Notes: generated by a model from the letters alone, not told the origin. A stretch of DNA of 64,000 nucleotides from Gaiellasilicea sp963811885 (GCA_963811885.1 CAWETB010000015.1:62001-126000); one strand, 5' to 3'; positions 49,101 through 59,186 are shown, numbered from the stretch's first letter. Program-made: numbers and translations.

Positions 49101-50735
49101 GTGGCCTCCCGCCGGGAGCACCGCGGTCGCCAGAAGCGGCCGAGCCGCGGCCAGCGCCGGGCCAAGCGCGACGCGCATCTCCGCGTGCCGGAGCCCGAGA
49201 TCGTCCTGCCGTCGAGGCGCACGGAGCCGGAGACGGTCGTCGCCCACGTCGGTCCCACCAACTCCGGCAAGACGCACGCCGCCCTCGAGTTCCTCGCCGA
49301 GACCGGCCGCGGCGTCTTCGCGGCGCCGCTCCGGATGCTCGCCCAGGAGGCGCACCGGCGCCTCGCCGCACAGCTCGGCGCCGACCACGTCGGCCTGGTC
49401 ACCGGCGAGGAGCGGATCAACGAGCGCGCGCCGATCATCTGCTGCACGGCGGAGATGGCGCCGCTCTCCGGCGAGGTGCTCGTGCTCGACGAGGTGCAGT
49501 GGGCCGACGATGCCGAGCGCGGCTCGGCCTGGACGCGGCTGCTGCTCGCCGGCGAGTACCGGCACATCCTCCTGCTCGGCGCGGTCGAGGCGCTCCCGCT
49601 CGTGCAGAACGCGTTTCCGGAGGCCGAGATCCGCTTCTTCGAGCGCAAGGCGCCGCTCGACTGGACGGGGGCGGTCTCGTTCCAGAGCCTGCAGCCCGGC
49701 ACGGTCGTCGTCGCGTTCAGCCGGCGCGCGGTGCTCGCGCTCGCCGGCGAGCTGAACCGCCGCCAGCCGGGGAAGGTCGCGGTGCTCTACGGCGCGATGC
49801 CGCTCGCGTCGCGCCGGCTCGAGATCGACCGCTTCATGAACGGCCAGGCGACCGTCTGCTGCGCCACCGACGTGCTCGGCCACGGCGTCAACCTCCCCTG
49901 CGAGACGCTCCTCTTCGCGGAGTCGCAGAAGTTCGACGGGGAGGAGCGACGCGACCTGCACGCGTGGGAGATCGCGCAGATCGCCGGCCGCGCAGGCCGG
50001 TTCGGCCTCGTCGAGCGCGGTCATGTCGGTGTGCTCACCGGGATCGTCTGGGCGAACGCCGACCCGGAGCTGATCGAGGCGGCGCTGCACCCGACCGTCC
50101 CGCTTCCCGGCGGCCACCTCGGCTACCGGGTCGTCGACACCGCTCGGATCCGGCCGCGGCTCGAGGATCTGCCGATCGAGAGCCCGGCGCAGCTGCCGGC
50201 AGCCCTGCGCGCGTGGCACACGGCCGCGCTCCGTCAGTGGGCGACCGACGGCTGGCTCTCGGTCGAGTCGATCGGGCCGCTGCTCGTCCGGCTCGACGCC
50301 GTGCAGCGGCGGCTGCGCGAGCGCGGTCGCCGGCTTTCGCTCGAGCAGGTCTGGAAGCTCGTCAACGCACCGGTGGACGAGGACAATGCCGAGCTGCTCG
50401 GCACGCTCGCACTCGCCGTCGCGGGCGATCGCGCCGCGAGGCCGCTGCTGCAGTGGCTGCTCGACGTGAACCGGCTCCGCGACGCCTCGCTGGAGGACGC
50501 CGAGCAGGCTGCGCGGACGGCGAGCATCCTCCGCTGGTTCGCCCTTCAGTACCCGGACGTCGGCGGGGTGACGCTCGAGAAGGCGGCCGAGCTGGAGGAG
50601 ACCGCCTCGCGCCGGGTCAGCGAGAAGCTCGCGGCCGAGGTGAACGATCCCTCGGTGGGGCGGTGCAAGAGGTGCGGTCAGAGCTGTGCGCCCTGGTTCG
50701 CGCTCTGTGAGCGCTGCTACGCCCGCGGGCGGTAG
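49101..50735 (+). CDS. Suv3-like DExH RNA helicase with C-terminal zinc ribbon
   Basis: 544 aa, GTG start 7 bases after ftsX. Basic N-terminus (RREHRGRQKRPSRGQRRAKR); helicase motif I GPTNSGKTHAALEFLAE, motif II VLDEVQWADDAERG, VAFSRRAVLALAGELNRR, CCATDVLGHGVNLPCETLLF and motif VI QIAGRAGRFG. A helical C-terminal region follows and ends in CKRCGQSCAPWFALCERCY, a four-Cys zinc ribbon. Motifs GPTNSGKT and DEVQ are those of mitochondrial Suv3 (SUPV3L1) rather than SecA, RecQ or DEAD proteins. Probably unwinds RNA during decay or ribosome work. Confidence 0.85.
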   Translation: MASRREHRGRQKRPSRGQRRAKRDAHLRVPEPEIVLPSRRTEPETVVAHVGPTNSGKTHAALEFLAETGRGVFAAPLRMLAQEAHRRLAAQLGADHVGLVTGEERINERAPIICCTAEMAPLSGEVLVLDEVQWADDAERGSAWTRLLLAGEYRHILLLGAVEALPLVQNAFPEAEIRFFERKAPLDWTGAVSFQSLQPGTVVVAFSRRAVLALAGELNRRQPGKVAVLYGAMPLASRRLEIDRFMNGQATVCCATDVLGHGVNLPCETLLFAESQKFDGEERRDLHAWEIAQIAGRAGRFGLVERGHVGVLTGIVWANADPELIEAALHPTVPLPGGHLGYRVVDTARIRPRLEDLPIESPAQLPAALRAWHTAALRQWATDGWLSVESIGPLLVRLDAVQRRLRERGRRLSLEQVWKLVNAPVDEDNAELLGTLALAVAGDRAARPLLQWLLDVNRLRDASLEDAEQAARTASILRWFALQYPDVGGVTLEKAAELEETASRRVSEKLAAEVNDPSVGRCKRCGQSCAPWFALCERCYARGR

Positions 50736-50989
50736 CGGAGCGTGATCACGATCGTCGCGACCGAGACGATCGCCGCGACGATGTTCGGGATGATGATCGC
50801 CCAGTTGTCGCTCGCGATCCCGTACGCGAGCCAGAGCAGGAAGCCGACGAGCAGCACACGCTGATAGCCGGCGGAGACGCTGGTCGAGTCGCGCGAGCGC
50901 AGGATCGCGCGGATCTGGAGCATCGGCGAAACCGCCATGAGCACGCCGTAGCTCGACGCGACGAAGGCGAGAGTGGTCTCCGGGTCCAC
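50717..50989 (-). CDS. SemiSWEET-type PQ-loop transporter
   Basis: 90 aa, GTG start, three membrane helices. MAVSPMLQIRAILRSRDSTS carries the Pro-x-x-Gln loop; NWAIIIPNIVAAIVSVATIV holds the conserved Pro-Asn pair. Family members form homodimers that carry sugars. Convergent 19-base overlap with the helicase gene. Confidence 0.8.
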   Translation of the reverse strand: MDPETTLAFVASSYGVLMAVSPMLQIRAILRSRDSTSVSAGYQRVLLVGFLLWLAYGIASDNWAIIIPNIVAAIVSVATIVITLRYRPRA

Positions 50990-51005
50990 GAGGGCGGACG
51001 CTACC

Positions 51006-51011
51006 TACACT
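51006..51011 (+). promoter_or_regulatory. -10 box TACACT before smpB
   Basis: TACACT, 6 bases, then the ATG at 51018; no SD. Leaderless pattern. Confidence 0.5.
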
Positions 51012-51017
51012 GCCCGG

Positions 51018-51482
51018 ATGGCCCGTCCGACCGGAACCAAGCTGATCGCCGAGAACCGCCGCGCGCGGTACGACTACGAGCTGCTCGAGCGCTTCGAGGC
51101 CGGCATCGCACTCGTCGGCACCGAGGTGAAGTCGCTGCGGGACGGCCGCGTCACGCTGGCGCACGCCTATGCCGACGTGCGCGACAACGAGGTCTGGCTC
51201 GTCGGCGCCGAGATCTCCGAGTACGCGCAGGGCAACATCGCGAACCACGACCCGACCCGAGACCGGAAGCTGCTCCTGAAGCGCGCCGAGATTTCCGACC
51301 TCGTCGGCAAGGTGCGCGAGAAGGGGCAGACGATCGTCCCCACACGTCTCTACTTCAAGGACGGCAGGGTCAAGATCGAGGTCGCGCTCGCGCGCGGTAA
51401 GGAGAAGGGCGACAAGCGGCGCACGATCGTCGATCGCGACGCCAAGCGTCAGATCGACCGGGCGCTCAAGACCCGGCGCTAG
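51018..51482 (+). CDS. smpB: SsrA-binding protein SmpB
   Basis: 154 aa. GTKLIAENRRARYDYELLER, GIALVGTEVKSLRDGRVTLA, DPTRDRKLLLKRAEISDLVG and the basic tail KGDKRRTIVDRDAKRQ. Binds tmRNA and brings it to stalled ribosomes; ssrA lies 4.6 kb downstream on the same strand, separated by the cox genes. Confidence 0.96.
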   Translation: MARPTGTKLIAENRRARYDYELLERFEAGIALVGTEVKSLRDGRVTLAHAYADVRDNEVWLVGAEISEYAQGNIANHDPTRDRKLLLKRAEISDLVGKVREKGQTIVPTRLYFKDGRVKIEVALARGKEKGDKRRTIVDRDAKRQIDRALKTRR

Positions 51483-51537
51483 CGGGCGCAAGGTAGTAAC
51501 CTCGCGGCGACTCGCACCGCTGACGAGGAGAGCTGAC

Positions 51538-52005
51538 ATGAGGCATGTCTCGCTTGCTGTCAACGGCGTTCGGCACGAGCTCGACCTGGAGCCTCGAGAG
51601 CTCCTGGTCTACGTCCTGCGCGATCGTCTCGGGCTCACCGGGACGAACGTCGGCTGCGACACGTCCTCGTGCGGCGCCTGCACCGTGCTCCTGAACGGGG
51701 AGTCGGTCAAAGCCTGCACCCTGCTCGGTGTCCAGGCGGACGGGATGGAGCTGACCACGATCGAGGGGCTCGCCTCGAACGGCGACCTCCACCCGCTGCA
51801 GCAGGCGTTCCACGAGCAGCACGGGCTTCAGTGCGGCTACTGCACGCCCGGGATGGTGATGGCGGCGGCGAGCCTGCTCGCGGAGAACCCGGAGCCGAGC
51901 GAGGCCGAGATCCGGCACGCGCTCGAAGGCAACCTCTGCCGCTGCACCGGCTATCAGAACATCGTCGCGGCCGTGCGCGCCGCGGCCGTCGGAGTGGAGG
52001 CGTGA
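51538..52005 (+). CDS. coxS: CoxS-type small [2Fe-2S] subunit of a molybdenum hydroxylase
   Basis: 155 aa. Plant-type cluster C-x4-C-x2-C (GCDTSSCGACTV) with the fourth Cys in KACTLLG, and the second cluster QCGYCTPGM with LCRCTGYQNI. Passes electrons from the Mo subunit to FAD. SD GAGGAG 9 bases before ATG. First gene of a S-L-M operon; its TGA overlaps the next ATG. Confidence 0.93.
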   Translation: MRHVSLAVNGVRHELDLEPRELLVYVLRDRLGLTGTNVGCDTSSCGACTVLLNGESVKACTLLGVQADGMELTTIEGLASNGDLHPLQQAFHEQHGLQCGYCTPGMVMAAASLLAENPEPSEAEIRHALEGNLCRCTGYQNIVAAVRAAAVGVEA

Positions 52006-54363
52006 TGGCCACCACCGAGACGCTCACCACCGGCCGCGTCGTCGGCACGCCGGTCCCGCGCAAGGAGGACCGGAAGCTCGTCACCGGCAACGGTCAGTTC
52101 ATCGACAACATCAACCTGCCGGGCCAGGTCTGGCTCGCCGTCGTCCGCAGCCCGTATGCGCACGCGCGGATCGGCAAGGTCGACCTCGCCGCTGCGCGGA
52201 AGGTCAAGGGCGTCGTCGCCGCCTTCAGCGGCGCGGAGCTCGCAGCCGACTGGGCCGGCTCGCTGCCCTGCGCGTGGCCCGTCACCGAAGAGATCAGGAT
52301 GCCGTCGCACTTCCCGCTCGCGTTCGACAAGGCGCGGCACGTCGGCGACGGTGTCGCAGTCGTCGTGGCGGAGACGCGGGCGATCGCGAAGGACGCGGCC
52401 GAGCTCGTCGAGGTCGAGTACGAGCCGCTCGAGGTGGTCGCGGATGTCGCCAAGGCGCTCGACGCCGACGCACCGCTCGTGCACGACGACTTCGGGACGA
52501 ACGAGTGCTACGTCTGGAAGCTCGACGCCGGCGAGGTCGACCAGGCGTTCGCCGAGGCCGACGTCACGGTCAAGGGGCAGTACCGCCAGCAGCGGCTGAT
52601 CCCGGTGGCGATGGAGCCGCGCGGCGCCCTTGCCCAGGAGCTGCCGGGTACCGGTGAGCTGACGCTGTGGACCTCGACGCAGATCCCGCACATCGCGCGG
52701 CTGACGCTCGCGGGGGTCGTCGGGCATTCCGGAGGCGAGGCTGCGAGTGATCGCTCCGGACGTCGGCGGCGGCTTCGGCTCGAAGCTCGACGTCTACGCC
52801 GAGGAGGCGCTCTGCCTCGCGATCGCGCGACGGCTGCACCTCCCGGTGAAGTGGATCGAGGAGCGCTCGGAGGCGTTCACGTCGACGATCCACGGGCGCG
52901 ACGTCCTCCAGGAGATCGAGCTGGCGGCGACGTCGGAAGGGTCGGTCACGGCCGTCCGCGTCCGGCTCGTCTCGGCGATGGGCGCGTACCTGCAGCTCGT
53001 GACGCCTGGGATCCCGCTGCTCGGAGCCTGGATCTACGGCGGCTGCTACGACATCCCGGCGTACAGCTTCCAGTGCACGGGTGTCTTCACCCACACGACG
53101 CCGACCGACGCGTACCGAGGTGCGGGGCGGCCCGAGGCGACCTACGCGATCGAGCGGGTCATGGACGCCCTCGCGACCGAGCTCGGGATGGATCCGATCG
53201 AGCTGCGCCGCCGGAACTTCATCACCGAGTTCCCGGCCACGATCGCATCCGGCCTCACGATCGACTCGGGCGACTACAACGCCTCGCTCGACAGGGCGCT
53301 CGAGCTGCTCGACCTCGAGGCGGTCCGCGCCGAGCAGGCCGAGCGTCGGGAACGTGGCGATGCGAAGCAGCTCGGGATCGGCTTCTCGACCTACGTCGAG
53401 ATGTGCGGCCTCGCTCCGTCGGGGATCCTCGGGGCGATCCGCTACGTCGCCGGCGGCTGGGACGCGGCCACGATCCGCTGCCTGCCGAGCGGGACGGTGC
53501 AGGTGCTCACCGGCACCTCGCCGCACGGGCAGGGACACGAGACGGCCTGGTCGCAGATCACGGCCGACGAGCTCGGCTATGCGGTCGACGAGATCGAGGT
53601 GCTGCACGGTGACACGAGCGTGAGCCCACTCGGGATGGACACGTACGGCAGCCGCAGCCTCACGGTCGGCGGGATCGCGCTCCACAACGCAGCTCAGAAG
53701 ATCGTGGCGAAGGCGCGGACGCTCGCCGCGCACGAGCTCGGCGTCGCCGAGAGCGAGCTCACCTACGAAGGCGGCACGTTCAGCAACGGCGACGGCGCGG
53801 TGACGATGAAGGAGTTGGCCTTCACGGCCTGGTCGGCGCACAATCTGCCGCCCGGCTTCGAGCCCGGCCTCGAGGCGACCGCCGTCTATGACCCGCCGAA
53901 CTTCAGCTGGCCGGGTGGTGCGCACGCGGCCGTGGTCGAGATCGACACCGAGACGGGTGACGTGCAGCTGCTGCGGTACGTCGCGGTCGACGACGTCGGC
54001 AAGGTCGTCAACCCGATGATCGTCGACGGCCAGATCCACGGCGGGATCACGCAGGGGGTCGCCCAGGCGCTCTTCGAGGAGGCGGTCTACGACGAGGACG
54101 GCGTGCTGCTGACCTCGTCGCTGACGAACTACCTCGTCCCGTCCGCGGTGGAGGTGCCGAACTACGAGCTCGACCGGACGGAGACGCCGAGCCCGACGAA
54201 CCCGCTCGGGGTGAAGGGCGTCGGCGAGACAGGTGCGATCGCCTCGCCGGCGGCGGTCATGAACGCGGTCATCAACGGGCTGGCGCCGTTCGGCGTCACG
54301 GACATCGACATGCCGGCCACTCCCGAGCGGGTGTGGCGGGCGATCGAGGAGGCACGGTCATGA
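52005..54363 (+). CDS. coxL: CoxL-type molybdopterin large subunit, form II, frame broken once
   Basis: Aldehyde oxidase/xanthine dehydrogenase-type subunit: VVGTPVPRKEDRKLVTGNGQ, AIAKDAAELVEVEYEPLEVV, VIAPDVGGGFGSKLDVYAEE, and the active-site loop AYRGAGRPEATY. Form I CO dehydrogenases have AYxCSFR here, so this is form II (BMS-type). GTSPHGQGHETAW and GVKGVGETGAIASPAAV bind the cofactor. A +1 shift near 52729 (IPEARLRV). About 785 aa when joined. Substrate of form II enzymes is mostly unknown; CO oxidation should not be assumed. Confidence 0.9.
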
Positions 54364-55198
54364 TCCCCTCGTCGTTCGACTACGAGGTCGCCGAGTCGGC
54401 CGAGCACGCGGTCACGCTGCTCGGCTCGCAGGAGGACGCAAAGCTGCTCGCGGGCGGGCACTCGCTGATCCCGTTGCTCAGGCTCCGCTTCGCCCGGCCG
54501 TCCCTGCTCGTCGACATCGGTCGGCTTCCCGAGCTCTCGTACGTGCGCGACACGGGCGAGTGGCTCGCGATCGGGGCGCTGACCCGGTACAAGGCGCTCC
54601 AGGACGACCCGTTGATCCAGGAGCACTGCCCGATCGTCTCGCACACCGCCGGATTGATCGGCGATCCGCAGGTGCGCCACCGCGGCACGATCGGCGGCTC
54701 GCTCGCCCATTGCGATCCCGCCTCGGACTTCCCGGCCGTGATCCTGGCGCTCGGGGCCGAGCTCGACGATCGCAGGCCCGGCCGGCGAGCGGACGGTTCC
54801 CGCGGCCGAGTTCTTCCAGGGGGTCTTCGAGTCGGCGTGCGGGGCGGGGGAGATGCTGACGGAGATCCGGATCCCGAAGCTGGATGCGTGGACCGGCTGG
54901 TCGTATCTGAAGTTCACGCGGCGCGCCCAGGACTGGGCGACAGTCGGCGTCGCGGCGCTCGTGCGGCGCGACAACGGTGACGTCGACGACGCCAGGATCA
55001 CGCTGACGAACATGGGCCCGACGCCGCTGCGTGCGAACGCCGCGGAGGAGGCGCTTCGTCGGCGGCGACGAGGATCCGGCTGCGCGGATGGCGGAGGGCA
55101 CCGACCCGCTGACCGACACGGCCGCCAGCGCCGAGTTCCGCGCGCACCTCGCCCGTGTCGTCGGCCGCAGGGCGATCGAGGAGGCGATGCTCAGGTAG
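54360..55198 (+). CDS. coxM: CoxM-type FAD subunit, two frame shifts
   Basis: ATGA overlap with coxL. FDYEVAESAEHAVTLLGSQE, KLLAGGHSLIPLLRLRFARP (FAD loop), HRGTIGGSLAHCDPASDFPA, then after shifts near 54767 and 55056 VPAAEFFQGVFESACGAGEM, DWATVGVAALV and RAIEEAMLR. About 279 aa. Takes electrons from CoxS to FAD. Ends with an 8-base convergent overlap with the next gene. Confidence 0.9.
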
Positions 55199-56111
55199 CG
55201 GCGAGCGTTCGGCGCACGATCACGACGCCCGGCTCGAGCACGTACCCGTGCTTCGCGTTCAGGTGCCGGATCGGCGCATTCCGGACCTCGTTCGAGGTCT
55301 GCAGGCTCCGGTAGCCGTTCTCCTTCGCCCAGGCGATCTGCGCCGCCTTCAGGACCGCCGCGATCCCGCGGCCGCGGTGGGCGCGCTTGACGCCGGTGAG
55401 GTCGTGGAACGCGCGCTCGGTCGTCTCGTCCGAGAAGGCGAGCTTGGCGTAGCCGAGGACCTCGCCCTGCTCGACGGCGACGAAGACGGCCTCGGGCCGG
55501 TCGCCGCTTCCGCGCATGTCGCGCTCGAGCCACTCGTCGAGCGGGCCGGTGTCGGTCTCCTCCTCGCCCGGGATATCGGGTGCTGCCTCGCTCGCCACCT
55601 CCCAGAGACCCTCGGCGAGCTCGGGGCGCTCCGCCCACGTGACGATCTCGATCCCGGGCGGCGGCTCGACCGCCGGCGCCTCGATCGTCGTCAGGTCGAG
55701 CACCATCCGCGAGTTGCGCCCGGCCTCCTCGTAGCCGCGCGCTGCCGCCCAGGCAAGGCTGCCGGCGTCGTCCTCGGAGACGGGGCCTTCGAGCTCGGTC
55801 GCGCCGTGCTCGGCCGCCCACCGCTCGAGCTCGGCGCGGAGCTTGTCGCCGATGCGATGTCCGCGCCGCTCCGGCACGACGAGCGCGGAAGCGATCCCTC
55901 TGTGGGGCGGGGTGTGCCAGCCGGTGAGGGCGTAGCCGGCGCCGACGGCTTCCTCGTCCTCCTCGGCCAGCAGCCAGATCATCGCCTCGGCCTGCCGGCG
56001 CCAGTCGATCAGGCCGGTGACGCCGCCCGTGTCCTCGCGCGGCATCGCCCGCGCCAGGACGTCGACGAACGCCTCGAGCTCGTCCTCGCCGATCTCGCGA
56101 ATCCTGGCCAC
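55191..56111 (-). CDS. Tandem GNAT-domain acetyltransferase
   Basis: 306 aa, GTG start. Two acetyl-CoA folds: IASALVVPERRGHRIGDKLR in the first half and LTGVKRAHRGRGIAAVLKAA in the second. Same architecture as mycothiol synthase-like paralogues but without its diagnostic residues that I can see. Its leader region is shared with the ssrA promoter. Acceptor unknown. Confidence 0.85.
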   Translation of the reverse strand: MARIREIGEDELEAFVDVLARAMPREDTGGVTGLIDWRRQAEAMIWLLAEEDEEAVGAGYALTGWHTPPHRGIASALVVPERRGHRIGDKLRAELERWAAEHGATELEGPVSEDDAGSLAWAAARGYEEAGRNSRMVLDLTTIEAPAVEPPPGIEIVTWAERPELAEGLWEVASEAAPDIPGEEETDTGPLDEWLERDMRGSGDRPEAVFVAVEQGEVLGYAKLAFSDETTERAFHDLTGVKRAHRGRGIAAVLKAAQIAWAKENGYRSLQTSNEVRNAPIRHLNAKHGYVLEPGVVIVRRTLAAT

Positions 56112-56116
56112 GCGGC

Positions 56117-56123
56117 TACAATA
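56117..56123. promoter_or_regulatory. Overlapping divergent -10 boxes of ssrA and the GNAT gene
   Basis: Plus strand TACAAT at 56117-56122, 18 bases before mature tmRNA. Minus strand TATTGT at 56123-56118, 6 bases before the GTG at 56111. One AT-rich patch serves both directions. Confidence 0.5.
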
Positions 56124-56139
56124 TGGTCACAACACATAC

Positions 56140-56504
56140 GGGGGCGACCTGGTTTCGACGTGGTCGGTTCTCCGGTAGAGCTGCAAGCCGAGGTCCCCGG
56201 TCGGCCTCGTAAAACCACCGGGAAACGAACAAATGCGAAGAACGAACTCGCAATCGCTGCCTAAGTAACCCTTAGGACTGGCGACGTCGCTCCCCGCTCG
56301 GCCCGAGGTGGGGAATGCGGCGCCAACATCGGGCTCGGCGCCAAGGGAGAGCCAATCGCCCGCGGCGCGACACTCAAAGGATGGCTAGCCCGTCGGGTGT
56401 GTCGTCTCGGAACCGACCGGCGGGCGAATCTGAATCCGGGACTACGCTTGTAGATGCTCTTTCCGGTGCGTCCGCGGACGCGGGTTCGATTCCCGCCGCC
56501 TCCA
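56140..56504 (+). ncRNA. ssrA: Transfer-messenger RNA (tmRNA)
   Basis: 5' GGGGGCGACCTGGTTTCGAC and 3' GGGTTCGATTCCCGCCGCCTCCA are the tRNA-like half; GGGGGCG pairs with CGCCTCC and CCA is not encoded. The tag reads from about GGG 56220 to TAA at 56262: GKRTNAKNELAIAA. Tag start is inferred by analogy with the Gly-Lys-starting Bacillus tag; the usual ending is ALAA, here AIAA. Rescues stalled ribosomes with SmpB. Its 3' end is an integration site (see the 26-bp repeats). Confidence 0.95.
56479..56504 (+). repeat. att-type direct repeat, copy 1 (3' end of ssrA)
   Basis: CGCGGGTTCGATTCCCGCCG followed by CCTCCA, 26 bases, identical to 59161-59186. It spans the T-arm and acceptor stem, the usual crossover target of tyrosine integrases in ssrA; similarity fades into AAxCGGTTCCT-like flank on both sides' downstream sequence. 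Confidence 0.85.
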
Positions 56505-56552
56505 CCTTTGGCTCAACCAAGCGGTTCCTAGAGCCGGTCGATTGAAACACTT

Positions 56553-56783
56553 TCAGTCGGTCGGCTCTTCGTCCTCCCTGCGCGAGCGCGCCAGCGCCTC
56601 CATCGCGCGCTCCAAGTCGCTGAGGTCGTAGTGGCCGTAGATCGCAGCTGTGGTCGAGAGGTCGGAGTGGCCAAGAGCCTGGGAAGCCGCGCCGGCTGAC
56701 ATCCACGCGGCGGGCGAACTCGCCGATCCGAAGTGCTCCACGTCCGGTCTCATCGCGTAGCTCGCAGCACGGTCACTGGACAC
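56553..56783 (-). pseudogene. Tyrosine recombinase remnant, C-terminal tail 1
   Basis: The end of the frame, ALGHSDLSTTAAIYGHYD then LSDLERAMEALARSR, is the catalytic LGH-x-x-x-x-TT and Tyr region of phage-type integrases. The upstream part of the frame is not integrase-like, so only the last 50 or so residues survive. It begins 49 bases after the ssrA repeat, in the orientation expected for an integrase next to its att site. Confidence 0.7.
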
Positions 56784-58898
56784 CCGGCCGCGCGGCGACT
56801 TGCTCTTTGGGAGCCTTCTCGCCGATCCGATCTCGTCGCCCCAGCGCGGACGGCCACCACGTCTTCTCCCCGATCGAGAACGTGAGCGCGGGGACGAGGA
56901 TCGAGCGGACGACGAAGGTGTCGAGGAGGACGCCGAGCGCGACGGTGATCCCGATCTGCGTCAGCGCAACGAGCGGCAGGACGGCGAGGACGGAGAACGT
57001 GCCGGCAAGGACGACCCCGGCCGAGGTGATGACGCCACCGGTGACCGCAAGCCCCTTCAGCATCGCCTCCTTCGTCGGCATCGCATGCGCCTCCTCGCGC
57101 ACGCGTGCCATGAGGAAGATGTTGTAGTCGATACCCAGTGCCACGAGGAAGATGAAGGCGAAGAGCGGGTAGCTCGGATCCTCGCCCGGGAAGTCGGCGA
57201 AGAGCTCGAAGACGAGGAGCGCAAGGCCGAGCGCGGCGAAGAACGAGAGCACGACGGTGGCCATCAGCACGAGCGGACCGAGCAGCGCGCGGAGCAGCAC
57301 AGCGAGGATGGCGAAGACGACGAGGAGCACGAGCGGGACGAGGAACAGCGTGTCGCTTCGGACGGCCTCGCGCAGGTCGTGTTCCTCAGCTGTCGCTCCG
57401 CCGACGAGCACGGCGTCGCCGCCCAGAGCACGCAGCTCGTCGCGCAGTGGCTCGATCAACGCGAAGCCCTCCTGGCTGAACGGGTCCTCCGTGAGCGTCA
57501 CGGTGAACAGCGCACCCGGCGCAGCTTCTTGCACGGGGCCGACCTCGGCCACGGCGGGAGACTTCTCGGTTGCCGCGATCACGGCGTCGAGCTGCTCCGG
57601 GTCGGTCACGATGACCGTCGTCGGTGCGCTCGCACCCGCGGGGAACGAGCGCTCGAGTAGCTCCTGCCCTTCGACCGACTCGATCTCGCCGCGGAAGGCG
57701 TTGCCGGTCGTGAGGTTCGAGTCCAGTGTGAGAGTCCCGAGTGCGACCGCGAGCAGCGCGAGGGTGGTCACGATCCAGACCGGGCGGTGGCGGCGTTCGA
57801 TCCATGGGCCGAGCCGTCCCCAGAACCCGCGCCGCCAGGAAGTCCCGTTCTCCGGCTTGCCCGGCCGGTCAAACTGGGGCACGAATGGCCAGAAGGCGCG
57901 GCGGCCTCCGATCAGGAGGAGGGCCGGAAGCACCGTGAGCATCGCCGCCGCGGCAACGGCCACACCCATGGCGCCGACCGGGCCGAGCCCCGCGGTCGAG
58001 TTGACCGACGCGAGAGAGAGACAGAGAAGCGCCGCGACGACGGTGCCCGCCGAGGCGAGGACCCAGGGCCCGCCTGCCGCACCGCGATCCGCATCGCCTC
58101 GTGCTTGTCCTCGTGCCGGTGGAGCTCCTCGCGGTAGCGCGCGGTAAGCAGGAGCGCATAGTCCGTTCCGGCTCCGAAGACGAGGACGAGGAGAATGCCG
58201 CCCGTCTGGCCGTTCACGACGACGCCTGCGTCGACGAGCAGCGAGCCGATCCCGCGTACCATCGCCTCGGCGAAGAAGACAGAGAGCAGCGGGAGGATCC
58301 AGAAGATCGGGCTGCGATAGATCAGGACGAGTAGGACAAAGACGAGCAGCGACGTGGCAAGGAGCAGCGTCGAGTTGATCCCTTCGAATGCCGCGCTCGC
58401 ATCGGCCGAGTACCCGGCCGGCCCCGTGACTTTCGCCTCGAGGCCCGTCGGCAGGCCTTTGGAAACCGTCTCGCGTACCGAGTCGACCGCCTCGATCAGG
58501 ATCTCTTCGTCGCCTCCGGTGACGATCTGAACGACGAGGAGTGCGGCTTCGCCGTCCTCCGACGGCCGAGGCGGGCTCACTAAGACAACGCCGTCTGGGG
58601 GATTCGCGTCGAGCTCCGCCTGGATGTTCGCGATCTGCTCACGGTCGGCGGGAGTGAGTCCGCCCTCGCGCGAGAAGACGACGATGCCTGCAACTCCCTC
58701 CGCCGAGGGGAACTGGTCGGAAAGCTCGAGAGCGCGCACCGACTCGGCATCGCCAGGGAGGAAGCTCGAAGGCTCGTTTCGCTGCTTCGACTCGAACGAG
58801 CCGATCAGCGGTCCGAGCGCGGCGAGCGCAACGAGCCAGGCGGCCAGCACGACGAACTTCGAGCGGTGGCCAGATACGAGGCGGGCGAATCTGGTCAC
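56773..58898 (-). CDS. MMPL/RND-family membrane transporter, frame broken once
   Basis: About 708 aa when a missing base near 58068 (G-run, QAG to PWVLASAG) is restored. N-terminal helix KFVVLAAWLVALAALG, large outer loop, then LLVLVFGAGTDYALLLTARY and, in the second half, IFLVALGIDYNIFLMARVRE: the duplicated GxxxDY motifs of MMPL proteins. Proton-driven export of lipids or drugs. GTG start preceded by a TATAAA box (58912-58907). Only full gene between the two 26-bp repeats. Confidence 0.85.
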
Positions 58899-59160
58899 GG
58901 GAGACTTTTATACAGACTTGAGACAAAAACGCGACAGCACCCAGAACGCGGCGGCCTGATCATGACGAGCGCGAGGCAGACTACGTCGCAGTCGACATCT
59001 CGGTCGAGCCCGACGCGAGTCCGCCCGAGCACTCGGGTACGAGCCTCGCCGGCGGCACGTTCAACCGCGGGACGACGTAGTCGCGGGCCGTAACGGACGG
59101 ACGCTCCTCTCCACGTTCCCGTACAAACCGAAGGCGAGCCGCACGTCGATTGAAATCTTG
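58899..59160. other. Non-coding stretch between the MMPL start and the second repeat
   Basis: No gene supported. It holds the MMPL promoter (TATAAA, minus, 58912-58907) flanked by two AGACTT copies. Short frames here that start MEAAGIEPA are just the translated complement of the tRNA-like 3' end. Confidence 0.5.
58907..58912 (-). promoter_or_regulatory. -10 box TATAAA for the MMPL gene
   Basis: TATAAA on the minus strand, 8 bases before the GTG at 58898, in an unusually AT-rich patch flanked by repeated AGACTT; a repressor could bind these copies. Confidence 0.45.
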
Positions 59161-59186
59161 CGCGGGTTCGATTCCCGCCGCCTCCA
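59161..59186 (+). repeat. att-type direct repeat, copy 2
   Basis: Exact 26-base copy of the ssrA 3' end (56479-56504), without the rest of tmRNA. Marks the far end of the inserted segment. Confidence 0.85.

Noticed and set aside
48063..51563. 1166-codon minus-strand frame
   Set aside because: Runs over ftsE, ftsX, the helicase and smpB; no motifs.
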